DNA of 53,881 nt from Streptomyces blattellae. GTDB lineage: Bacteria > Actinomycetota > Actinomycetes > Streptomycetales > Streptomycetaceae. This document shows, piece after piece, positions 8,395 to 16,051 of the stretch. The stretch covers positions 1 through 53,881 of the forward strand of contig NZ_WJBG01000166.1 in NCBI RefSeq assembly GCF_009709555.1, written 5' to 3'. Numbering within the stretch: the first letter of the stretch is position 1; each line of letters opens with the position of its first letter. The notes beneath the pieces were generated by a model. It ran no database searches. It was not told the origin of the DNA and saw only the letters and a program-made list of their open reading frames with translations. Made by a program: the position numbers and the translations under genes.

Positions 8395-9384
8395 CTACCC
8401 TCGCCCCCTGGACCGAGCGGCCCGCGCGATCGTGACGACCGCCTTCTCCAACGCGTACTCGGGATCGTCCCCGCCGCCCTTCACCCCCGCGTCGGCCTCC
8501 GCGACGGCCCGCAGTGCCACGGCCACTCCGTCCGGAGTCCAGCCCCGCATCTGCTGGCGCACCCGGTCGATCTTCCATGGCGGCATGCCCAACTCACGCG
8601 CCAGATCGGCCGGCCGCCCGCCGCGCGCCGAGGACAGCTTTCCGATCGCCCGCACGCCCTGGGCGAGCGCGCTGGTGATCAGCACCGGCGCCACCCCGGT
8701 CGCCAGCGACCATCTCAGCGCCTCCAGCGCCTCCGCGGCCCGGCCCTCGACGGCGCGATCGGCGACGGTGAAGCTGGAAGCCTCGGCCCGGCCGGTGTAG
8801 TAGCGCCCGACGACGGCCTCGTCGATCGTCCCCTCGACATCGGCCACGAGCTGGGAGGCCGCCGAGGCCAGCTCCCGCAGGTCACTCCCGATGGAGTCGA
8901 CGAGCGCCTGGCAGGCCTCGGGCGTGGCCGACCGCCCGAGCCCCCGGAACTCACCTCTGACAAAGGCCAGCCGATCCGCAGGCTTCGTCATCTTGGGGCA
9001 GGCGACCTCCCGCGCCCCGGCCTTCCGCGCGGCGTCGAGCAGCCCCTTGCCCTTGGCCCCGCCCGCGTGCAACAACACGAGCGTGATCTCCTCGGCGGGC
9101 GCCCCGAGATACGCCTTCACGTCCTTGACCGTGTCCGCGGACAGGTCCTGCGCATTCCGTACGACCACGACCTTCCGCTCCGCGAACAGCGACGGACTGG
9201 TCAACTCCGCCAACGTCCCCGGCTGCAGCTGGTCCGGCGTCAGATCCCGTACATCCGTGTCGGCGTCGGCGGCCCTGGCCGCAGCCACCACCTCCTGCAC
9301 AGCACGGTCAAGCAGAAGATCCTCCTGCCCCACAGCAAGCGTGACAGAAGCCAGCGGATCGTCATGTGCATTCTTCCTGGCCAT
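8395..9384 (-). CDS. holA: DNA polymerase III subunit delta
   Basis: The protein has 329 residues from the ATG at 9384 (MARKNAHDDPLASVTLAVGQ). It is the clamp-loader delta subunit, which opens the beta sliding clamp. The N-terminal AAA+-like region includes the degenerate nucleotide-site segment GQEDLLLDRAV and the clamp-contact region LTSPSLFAERKVVVVRNA. The helical collar domain is C-terminal. The frame stays open 128 codons upstream through low-complexity sequence, which is not family-like and was left out. The position beside comEC/comEA is the normal one. Confidence 0.95.
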   Translation of the reverse strand: MARKNAHDDPLASVTLAVGQEDLLLDRAVQEVVAAARAADADTDVRDLTPDQLQPGTLAELTSPSLFAERKVVVVRNAQDLSADTVKDVKAYLGAPAEEITLVLLHAGGAKGKGLLDAARKAGAREVACPKMTKPADRLAFVRGEFRGLGRSATPEACQALVDSIGSDLRELASAASQLVADVEGTIDEAVVGRYYTGRAEASSFTVADRAVEGRAAEALEALRWSLATGVAPVLITSALAQGVRAIGKLSSARGGRPADLARELGMPPWKIDRVRQQMRGWTPDGVAVALRAVAEADAGVKGGGDDPEYALEKAVVTIARAARSRGRG

Positions 9385-9671
9385 CCCGACAAGCATGTCA
9401 CGCCCCACTGACAACGAAGGCAAGACCTGGCACGGCTGGCTGCGCACAGCAGGCACGCCAAGCTGCGGGCATGCGTGCCGCCTGGGGCGGCACGGGTGGG
9501 CGCAGGCGGCACCCCGCAAGCGCCGGGCTGCGCACCCACCCCCGCTCAGCACCAACGCCGCGCACCCGCACCCGCACAGGCACAGGCACAGGCACCACGC
9601 ACCACGCACCCTCAAACAGAGCCCAGCCCCGCGCACCCGGCAACACAGCACCGACGCAGCACAGCGCAGCG
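9385..9671. other. Intergenic low-complexity tract upstream of holA
   Basis: This stretch is strand-biased: C/A-rich on the plus strand, with short direct repeats of CACCCGCA, GGCACA and CACGCAC between about 9560 and 9615. Open frames cross it in several registers because of composition, not coding. I see no gene in it. It must contain the holA promoter. Confidence 0.5.
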
Positions 9672-9917
9672 CTACGGCTCCTCCCTCCACCCCTCCCACT
9701 CCCCCGCAAACACATCCAGCTCCCCCGGGTCCAACCGCCCCTCCACATCCCGCAGGACAACAAGCCACTGCGCATCCTCGGCATCGTCCTCACCGGCCAG
9801 CGCGTCCCGCACCACCTGCGGCTCCTCACGCAACCCGAACCGCTCCCCCAACGCCTCCACGACCGCTTCCGCGGCATCCCGGTCAGGCAGCACCAGCACA
9901 TGTCTCACATCACTCAC
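9672..9917 (-). CDS. Small conserved acidic protein, function unknown
   Basis: The protein has 81 residues from the GTG at 9917 (VSDVRHVLVLPDRDAAEAVV). It is acidic, with a beta-strand start, a helix, then RDALAGEDDAEDAQWLVVLRD and a Trp-rich end (EWEGWREEP). I recognise this as a small protein conserved in Streptomyces beside comEC, with no known function. No signal peptide or membrane segment is present. It is transcribed in the same direction as comEC, separated from it by a gene relic. Confidence 0.7.
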   Translation of the reverse strand: MSDVRHVLVLPDRDAAEAVVEALGERFGLREEPQVVRDALAGEDDAEDAQWLVVLRDVEGRLDPGELDVFAGEWEGWREEP

Positions 9918-9959
9918 GCCCCCATTTTCCGGCACCCACCCCGACACCGAAGCACCAGG

Positions 9960-10195
9960 TCAGCCGCGCTGGCCGGACCCTCGAACCACCGGCACAGCCG
10001 CCACCTCCATCCCGCCCCCCGGCGCCCCGTCCGCCTCGGTCACCGTGAGCGCCCGCCCGCCGAGCGCGCCCCTCCCTCGAACGGGACGCTCCGCAGATGC
10101 CGCAGATGCAACTCGCGCGGGACGTCGACAGTGGGCCATGCCGGGTGCTCTGCGCTCAGGCGACGGAGCCAGGCATCGACCTCTGCGGGATTCAC
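9960..10195 (-). pseudogene. Relic of an arylamine N-acetyltransferase
   Basis: A GTG at 10195, four bases after the comEC stop, opens a 51-codon frame ending at 10040. Its first 40 residues follow the NAT N-terminal pattern: VNPAEVDAWLRRLSAEHPAW, then a Leu-rich helix ending HLRHLRSVPFE. In intact enzymes this is followed by NLSI and the catalytic Cys region; here the match stops after VPFE. In another frame the next stretch reads GGRALTVTEADG and ends at 9960, resembling a NAT C-terminal strand. This looks like an internally deleted, frameshifted gene. The catalytic Cys-His-Asp core is gone. The family call rests on motif memory. Confidence 0.62.
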
Positions 10196-10199
10196 GCCC

Positions 10200-12779
10200 T
10201 CAGTCCCGCGTCACGAGCAGTTCCACGCCCGTACCCGCGACAGCCAAGGCTCCGTGCTCGTCCGTCCGCAGCACCATCGCTCCCTGTGCCCGCAGCGCCG
10301 CGACCGTACCGGGCGCGGGATGCCCGTACGGGTTGTCCGCACCGCAGGAGATCAACGCCAGCCGCGGCGCGACCCGGCGTATCAGCTCCGGATCTTGATA
10401 GGCGGAGCCGTGATGGGCCACCTTGAGCACGTCCACGCCACCCAGCTGTGCCCCTGCCGGTGACCTCAGCAGCGCCTGCTGGGCCGGGGGTTCGAGGTCC
10501 CCGAGCAGCAGGAGCCGCAGCCCCGCCGACCGGACGAGCAGGCTGACACTGGCGTCGTTCGGTCCCTCCGCTTCCGGCACCGCCGCCGCATGCGGTGGCG
10601 GCCAGACGACCTGCCAGCTGAGCGCGCCGCTGCGCCGCTGTTCCCCGGCGACGGCTCTCGTCACCGGAATGTGCCGCGAGGCCGCCTCTCTCCGTACGAA
10701 CTCCGCCTGGTCCACCGGCTCTTCGAGCCCCGTCGTCTGGATCGCACCCACCGCGCGCCCGCGCAGCACCCCGGGCAGGCCCGCCACATGATCCGCGTGG
10801 AAATGGGTCAGGACCACCAGCGGAACGCGGGTGATGCCGAGCGTGCGCAGACAGCGGTCGACCAGCCGCGGATCCGGTCCGGCATCCACGACCACGCCCG
10901 CGCCCTCCCCCGCCGCGAGCACCAGCGCGTCCCCTTGCCCGACATCGCACATCGCCATCCGCCAGCCCGGCGGCGGCCACCCCGTGATCACCCTGGCCAG
11001 CGGCGGCGGCTGTACGACGACCAGCAGAAGCAGCACCCCACAGGCCCCGCACCACCAGGGATGCCGCAGCAGCCGGCGACCGACGAGCAGGAACACCACC
11101 GTGGCGAGCGCCAGCAGTGCCGCCCCGGTCCAGCTGCCCGGCCAGTCCACACCCGCGCCGGGCAGGGCCGCCCCGGTACGGGCCACGTCCGCGATCCACC
11201 CGGCCGGCCAACTCGCGCACCACGCCAGCGCCTCGGCCACCGGCATCGTCACCGGCGCCGTCACCAGCGCGGCGAAGCCCAGCACCGTGGCGGGCGCGAC
11301 CGCGAACTCCACCAGCAGATTGCACGGCACCGCCACCAGGCTCACCCGCGCCGACAGCACCGCGACGACCGGCGCGCACAGCGCCTGAGCCGCGGCAGCG
11401 GCGGCCAGCGCCTCGGCGAGCCGCGGCGGTACCCGGCGCCGCCGCAACGCGGTGCTCCAGCGGGGCGCGAGCGTGAGCAGGGCGCCGGTGGCCAGCACGG
11501 ACAGCAGAAAGCCGTAACTCCTGGCCAGCCACGGGTCGTACAGCACCAGCAGCAGGACGGCCGTCGCCAGCGCGGGGATCAGCGATCTGCGGCGTCCGGT
11601 CGCGAGGGCGAGCAGCACGACCGTCCCGCAGGCCGCGGCCCGCAGCACGCTCGGATCAGGACGGCACACCACGACGAATCCGAGCGTGAGTACGCCGCCG
11701 AACAACGCGGTCGTCCGCAGCGGGATGCCGAGGCGGGGCGCAAGGCCGCGCCGCTCGACGCGCTGGGCCAGGCCGGGCGGTCCGATGAGCAGGGCGAGGA
11801 TGATCGTGAGGTTGCTTCCGGAGACGGCGAGGGTGTGCGCGAGGTCCGTCTCCTTGAATGCCTCGTCCAGCTCCGGAGTGATCCGTGCGGTGTCCCCGAC
11901 GACCAGGCCCGGCAACAGCGCCCGCGCATCCGCCGGCAACCCGTCCGTGGCCTCCCGCAGCCCGGCCCGCAGTCGCCCCGCGAACCGCTGCGCCGCCGAC
12001 GGCTCCCCCACGATCCGCGGCACCGCCTGGTCCCGCACCCGCATCACGGCCGCGACCCGGTCTCCGCCCACCAGGGCGGGGGCCAGCCGTGCGGTGACGC
12101 GCAGCCGCGTGGAGGGCAGCAGCCGCAGCCACGGCGAGGCCGCCGGTCCCTCGGCGGTGGGGCGTGGCCCAGCATCGACGATCACCAGCACCGGTGCTCG
12201 CGTCTCCACCGCTGTCCCGTCCGCCGTCTCGACGTGCCGCACGTCCGCGCCGATCAGCACGGCGCTCGGCGCCGCGTGGTTCCCGCTGATCCGGGGCCGG
12301 GTGAGCCGGGGATCGGCGGTCACCTCGACCTCGGCCGTCACGGTCGCGTAATCCCGCGCCAGCCCGGGCACCGGCCCGCGCCGCAGATCTGCCCCGTGCA
12401 ACCCGGCGGAGGCCGCACCGGCGGCGACACACAGGAGGACCGCGGCGATCGAGACGCGGGACCATCGTCGCCGTATCGCCAACAGGACACCCGCCGCGAC
12501 CAGGCAGACGCCCGCGATGCCGATGACCCACTCCGGCGGCGCGTCCAACGCCGGCGCGGCCGTCGCCCAGGCAGCGAGCGCGGGGGGAACGAGCCGTAGG
12601 TCCGTCGGTCCTTCCTGTCGAGGGTGTGCAGCGCCGAGCCGCTTGCCGGAGGCCGTGTGCACCGGGGCGCGGGGACCGGCAACGCCGGAATCGTGGGAGA
12701 CATCGCAGACGTCGGTACTGGAGGGGGTCGCCGGCCCGGGATCCCGCTCAGCCGTGCCGTGCCCCTGGGTGGCGCTCAT
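10200..12779 (-). CDS. comEC: ComEC/Rec2-family DNA-uptake channel protein with metallo-beta-lactamase domain
   Basis: The protein has 859 residues. The N-terminal region has several membrane helices, then an extracytoplasmic segment and the ComEC core with HTLAVSGSNLTIIL. Further membrane helices follow. The C-terminal metallo-beta-lactamase-like domain carries HFHADHVAGLPG and VAHHGSAYQD. In competent bacteria ComEC passes single-stranded DNA through the membrane. Natural competence is not established for Streptomyces, so its role here is open. The ATG overlaps the comEA stop by 4 bp, so the two are translationally coupled. Confidence 0.93.
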   Translation of the reverse strand: MSATQGHGTAERDPGPATPSSTDVCDVSHDSGVAGPRAPVHTASGKRLGAAHPRQEGPTDLRLVPPALAAWATAAPALDAPPEWVIGIAGVCLVAAGVLLAIRRRWSRVSIAAVLLCVAAGAASAGLHGADLRRGPVPGLARDYATVTAEVEVTADPRLTRPRISGNHAAPSAVLIGADVRHVETADGTAVETRAPVLVIVDAGPRPTAEGPAASPWLRLLPSTRLRVTARLAPALVGGDRVAAVMRVRDQAVPRIVGEPSAAQRFAGRLRAGLREATDGLPADARALLPGLVVGDTARITPELDEAFKETDLAHTLAVSGSNLTIILALLIGPPGLAQRVERRGLAPRLGIPLRTTALFGGVLTLGFVVVCRPDPSVLRAAACGTVVLLALATGRRRSLIPALATAVLLLVLYDPWLARSYGFLLSVLATGALLTLAPRWSTALRRRRVPPRLAEALAAAAAAQALCAPVVAVLSARVSLVAVPCNLLVEFAVAPATVLGFAALVTAPVTMPVAEALAWCASWPAGWIADVARTGAALPGAGVDWPGSWTGAALLALATVVFLLVGRRLLRHPWWCGACGVLLLLVVVQPPPLARVITGWPPPGWRMAMCDVGQGDALVLAAGEGAGVVVDAGPDPRLVDRCLRTLGITRVPLVVLTHFHADHVAGLPGVLRGRAVGAIQTTGLEEPVDQAEFVRREAASRHIPVTRAVAGEQRRSGALSWQVVWPPPHAAAVPEAEGPNDASVSLLVRSAGLRLLLLGDLEPPAQQALLRSPAGAQLGGVDVLKVAHHGSAYQDPELIRRVAPRLALISCGADNPYGHPAPGTVAALRAQGAMVLRTDEHGALAVAGTGVELLVTRD

Positions 12780-13885
12780 GGCTGTACGAGATTCCGCAGA
12801 TCGGCGAAGCGACGGTCACCGATGCCGTTCACCTCGCGCAGCTGGTCCACCGAGCGGAATCCGCCGTGCTGGGTGCGGTAGTCGATGATGTGCTGCGCCA
12901 GCACCGGTCCCACACCCGGCAGGGTGTCGAGCTGTTCCACGGTTGCCGTGCTGAGCGAGACGGGAGCCGTGGGAGCCGCCCCCGCGGCTGAGCCGATCGT
13001 GCCTCCGGCGGCCGCACCGCCCGGGACCGAGCCCGGGGCCGCACCGGGAGCGCCGACGATCACCTGCTCTCCGTCCACGAGGAAGCGTGCGCGGTTGAGA
13101 CCGTCGGTGTTCGTCCCGGGACGTACCCCGCCCGCCGCACGGAGCGCGTCGACGACCCGCGAACCCGCGGGGAGGTTCTGGATCCCGGGCTCCCGGACCT
13201 TGCCGCTGACGTCCACCACGATCTCGGCCGCCGCGGTCCCTCCGGCAGTGGGGCCGCCGGGAGCCTTGCCCGGCTCGCCTTCCGCTTGCGCTGCTTCCCC
13301 GATGGCAGCCGCCGCCCGTACTACCTCGGGCGGGCGCACGGGCTGGGTACGGCCGGTCCAGAAGTGCTGCACGGCCAAGGCCGCGGCGATGACCAGCAGC
13401 GCGGTGAGAGCGACAACGCTCCTCCGCTCCAGCCCGCACCGCGCCTGGAGCCACACCGGCATCCGCTCCCGCAACACCGGCCCGACCCGCCCTCGCCGAG
13501 TTCCCACGCTCGGCCGGACCTCGACCTCGTCGCCGACGTCCACGGAAGCACTCGGGGCGTGGTCACCGACTGCGCCGGCCACGCCCGCCATATCGTCACC
13601 GGCATCCATGTCGGCGTACGGGATGTGAGGCTCGGCGCACGGGACATCAGGTACGCCCCGACCCCCGCCTGCACCCGCCGCCTCTTCCGCCAACTCCCCT
13701 CGCCGCCCGGCCCGTTCGCCGAACAGAATCTCCGCTCGTCGTCGAAGCTCATCCGCCGACGCGTATCGGTACCGGGCCCGGCTCCGTGGGTAAGGGCGGC
13801 GATGGCGGATGCGGCCGTCGGAGGCGGGGCCGCGACCAGGGCCGCTGCTTGCGATCGCTGTGCCTGAACGTGATCGAAGTGCCAT
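12776..13885 (-). CDS. comEA: ComEA-family helix-hairpin-helix DNA-binding protein
   Basis: The protein has 369 residues. The Arg-rich cytoplasmic N-terminus is long and the exact start is uncertain. A single membrane helix (SVVALTALLVIAAALAVQHF) lies near residue 155. A Pro/Ala/Gly linker follows, then an SLBB domain (VVDVSGKVREPGIQNLPAG, RARFLVDGEQVIVG) and a C-terminal HhH pair (LDTLPGVGPVLAQHIIDYR, LREVNGIGDRRFADLRNLV). It should bind DNA outside the membrane and pass it to ComEC, encoded next. Confidence 0.92.
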   Translation of the reverse strand: MALRSRSGTAIASSGPGRGPASDGRIRHRRPYPRSRARYRYASADELRRRAEILFGERAGRRGELAEEAAGAGGGRGVPDVPCAEPHIPYADMDAGDDMAGVAGAVGDHAPSASVDVGDEVEVRPSVGTRRGRVGPVLRERMPVWLQARCGLERRSVVALTALLVIAAALAVQHFWTGRTQPVRPPEVVRAAAAIGEAAQAEGEPGKAPGGPTAGGTAAAEIVVDVSGKVREPGIQNLPAGSRVVDALRAAGGVRPGTNTDGLNRARFLVDGEQVIVGAPGAAPGSVPGGAAAGGTIGSAAGAAPTAPVSLSTATVEQLDTLPGVGPVLAQHIIDYRTQHGGFRSVDQLREVNGIGDRRFADLRNLVQP

Positions 13886-13966
13886 GCGACGAGGATCGGC
13901 CAGCCCCGCCCCATCGCGATGATCTTGGTCAAATCCCGGGGACTACCGCCGAGTTGTGGATAACTC

Positions 13967-13986
13967 CCTCACTCACACGAGTGAGG
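13967..13986 (-). terminator. Hairpin downstream of degV
   Basis: CCTCACTC-ACAC-GAGTGAGG is a perfect 8-bp stem with a 4-nt loop, 52 bp past the DegV stop and upstream of comEA. There is no T-run. Confidence 0.45.
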
Positions 13987-14037
13987 CACCCACACCCACG
14001 CCCACCACCGTCGGAACCCCACACCACCACGCCGCTG

Positions 14038-14883
14038 TCACCGCGGCGACACCACGACCCCCAGCAACCCGGGCCCGGTATGCGCCCCGATCACCGCCCC
14101 CACCTCGCTCACATGCAGGTCGGCGAGGCAGGGTACCCGCGCCCGCAGCCGGTCCTCCAGGGCCGACGCCCGCTCCTGGGCGGCGAGATGGTGGACGGCG
14201 ATGTCGACCTGGGCGCCGCCCGCCCGGTCGGCCACGATCTCCTCAAGGCGGGCGATGGCCTTCGACGCCGTCCGTACCTTCTCCAGAAGCTCGATACGGC
14301 CGCCCTCCAGCTTCAGCAGCGGCTTCACCGCCAGGGCGGAGCCGAGCAGGGCCTGCGCTGCGCCGATCCGCCCGCCGCGGCGCAGATAGTCGAGGGTGTC
14401 GACGTAGAAGTAGGCGGACATGCCGGAGGCCCGCTTCTCCGCGGCCGTGACCGCCTCGTCCACCGTGCCGCCGGATTCCGCCGCCTCGGCGGCCGCGAGC
14501 GCACAGAACCCGAGCGCCATCGCGACCATCCCGGTGTCCACGACCCGAACCGGCACCGCTGCCTCGCGCGCCGCGACGAGCGCCGCGTCGTAGGTACCGG
14601 AGAGTTCGGCGGACAGATGCAGCGAGACGATGTCGGTGGCGCCGGACTCGGCGACCGTGCGATAAGTCTCGGCGAACAGCTCTGGGCTGGGGCGTGAGGT
14701 GGTGACGGGGCGGCGCTTCTGGAGCGCCTGGGCCAGGGAACGGGTGGAGATCTCGGTGCCCTCTTCCAGTGCCCGGTCACCGAGGACGACGGTCAGGGGC
14801 ACCGCTGTGATGCCGTGGCGCTCCATCGTCCGCGGCGGCAGGTAGGCCGTTGAATCGGTGACGATCGCGACATGGCGGGACAT
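14038..14883 (-). CDS. DegV-family fatty-acid-binding protein
   Basis: The protein has 281 residues. The start MSRHVAIVTDSTAYLPP carries the DSTAYL motif whose Ser binds a fatty-acid carboxylate in this family. The middle segment LHLSAELSGTYDAA and the GRIGAAQALLGSALAVKPLL stretch are also typical. In Firmicutes some homologues (FakB) present fatty acids to a kinase. No FakA partner is seen here, so the role is generic lipid binding. It stands alone between two hairpins. Confidence 0.93.
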   Translation of the reverse strand: MSRHVAIVTDSTAYLPPRTMERHGITAVPLTVVLGDRALEEGTEISTRSLAQALQKRRPVTTSRPSPELFAETYRTVAESGATDIVSLHLSAELSGTYDAALVAAREAAVPVRVVDTGMVAMALGFCALAAAEAAESGGTVDEAVTAAEKRASGMSAYFYVDTLDYLRRGGRIGAAQALLGSALAVKPLLKLEGGRIELLEKVRTASKAIARLEEIVADRAGGAQVDIAVHHLAAQERASALEDRLRARVPCLADLHVSEVGAVIGAHTGPGLLGVVVSPR

Positions 14884-14955
14884 GAGCTGGAGATTACCTG
14901 GCGTAGTGCCCGGGCGGCAGCCCGGCCCCGCTGAGGCGGGCAGGCCGAAACCGTA

Positions 14956-15684
14956 TCAAGTGGTGCTCTCGGGACGGTGCTTCTTCTGCCAGGGGTACGT
15001 CGGACGCGAGGCCGGCGGGGTGATGGCGGGTCGTGCCGACTCCTCGGCCGGCTCCGACCGGGGTGTCTCCGGCCAGGTCTGCCGGGTTCCGGGGCTGTCG
15101 GCGGCGGGCGCTTCGGGCCACGGGGGCGGCGCGGGTTCCGAGCCGGTCCAGTGCCGCAGGGCGCCGGTCTCCACGTCGATCTGGGTGCTGAGCGAGTCCA
15201 GGTCGTCGTCCGCGAAGCGGTGGGCCCGGTCCCGGGCCGCCCAGCGCAGCGAGTCCGCCGAGTCGGTGATGCGTCTGGTGCGCTCACGCAGCGCGGGCAG
15301 ACGCTCCGCCAGGGCCGCGCGGTCGGGCTCGGACTCCAGTCGCTTGAGGTCGTCGTCCAGTTCATGGCCGTGCGCGCTGAGACGCTCGAAGAGGCCGATG
15401 GACTCCTTGAGGGACTCGTCCTGCGCCACGCGCGCGTGCAGCGCGTCCTGGGTGGCCCGCATCGACGTGCGCAGCTTGAGCCGGAGCTGGGCGATCTCGC
15501 CCGCGGGGCCGATCTGGGCGAGGGACTTGGCCCGCAGGGTGTGGTCCTCCACCGTGCGGCGGGCCTGGGTGAGGGTGCGGTCCACGCCGCGCTTGGCCGC
15601 GCCGACCGCCTTCACCGTGGCGTAGGCGCCGAGTCCGAGGAAGAGCATGAAGAGCAGGGCGAAAACTGCGACGACTGCTTCCAC
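14956..15684 (-). CDS. Single-pass membrane protein with coiled-coil region, unknown function
   Basis: The protein has 242 residues from the GTG at 15684, chosen because a perfect AGGAGGAG lies 6 nt upstream. It opens with a membrane helix (VEAVVAVFALLFMLFLGLGAY). A long Arg/Glu/Leu-rich helical region (about 30-165) with heptad spacing follows. The tail is Pro/Ala/Glu-rich and ends with a basic stretch. It is a membrane-tethered cytoplasmic coiled-coil protein conserved among Streptomyces as far as I recall. I do not recognise a function. Confidence 0.78.
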   Translation of the reverse strand: MEAVVAVFALLFMLFLGLGAYATVKAVGAAKRGVDRTLTQARRTVEDHTLRAKSLAQIGPAGEIAQLRLKLRTSMRATQDALHARVAQDESLKESIGLFERLSAHGHELDDDLKRLESEPDRAALAERLPALRERTRRITDSADSLRWAARDRAHRFADDDLDSLSTQIDVETGALRHWTGSEPAPPPWPEAPAADSPGTRQTWPETPRSEPAEESARPAITPPASRPTYPWQKKHRPESTT

Positions 15685-15920
15685 GACGCTCCTCCTCCGA
15701 ACGGGCCCGGCACTGGCCGCCGCGCCGCTCTTCAACGGTAAACGCAGCGGGCAGGCCCGGGGTTCCAGAAAAACCCCGATCCTGCCCGTAGGGGATCACC
15801 CCTAGTCCGAGGCCCCAACCGGCACGACACCCGCACCCGCACCCGCGCACACCCCGCGCCGTGCCAACGCCCATGCTCACACCCACGCCGCGCCCGCGTA
15901 GCACCGCACCACGCCCGGAC

Positions 15921-15983
15921 GCACCCGCCGCACCCGCCGCACCCGCCGCACCCGCCGCACCCGCCGCACCCGCCGCACCCGCC
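15921..15983. repeat. 9-bp tandem repeat (GCACCCGCC) x7
   Basis: There are seven exact head-to-tail copies, followed by a degenerate edge. It lies in the 362-bp gene-free stretch between the coiled-coil membrane gene and leuS. The sequence before it (15685-15920) is C-rich with short CACCCGCA repeats, and no gene is seen. Confidence 0.9.
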
Positions 15984-16000
15984 GCGGAACAACGCCTCGG

Positions 16001-16051
16001 CCGGAACGACCCCTGCGCCGGAACGACCCCTGCGCCGGAACGACCCCTACA
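16001..16051. repeat. 17-bp tandem repeat crossing the leuS stop codon
   Basis: There are three copies of CCGGAACGACCCCTGCG (16001-16017, 16018-16034, 16035-16051, the last ending CTACA). A partial fourth copy (CCGGAACGA) is coding leuS sequence. The stop codon falls inside the third copy, so the array seems to have grown from the 3' end of the gene. Confidence 0.88.

Noticed and set aside
9399..10463. Plus-strand open frames rich in Pro/His/Ala near holA
   Set aside because: Low-complexity composition, overlap with holA, the 9672-9917 gene and comEC, no motifs.
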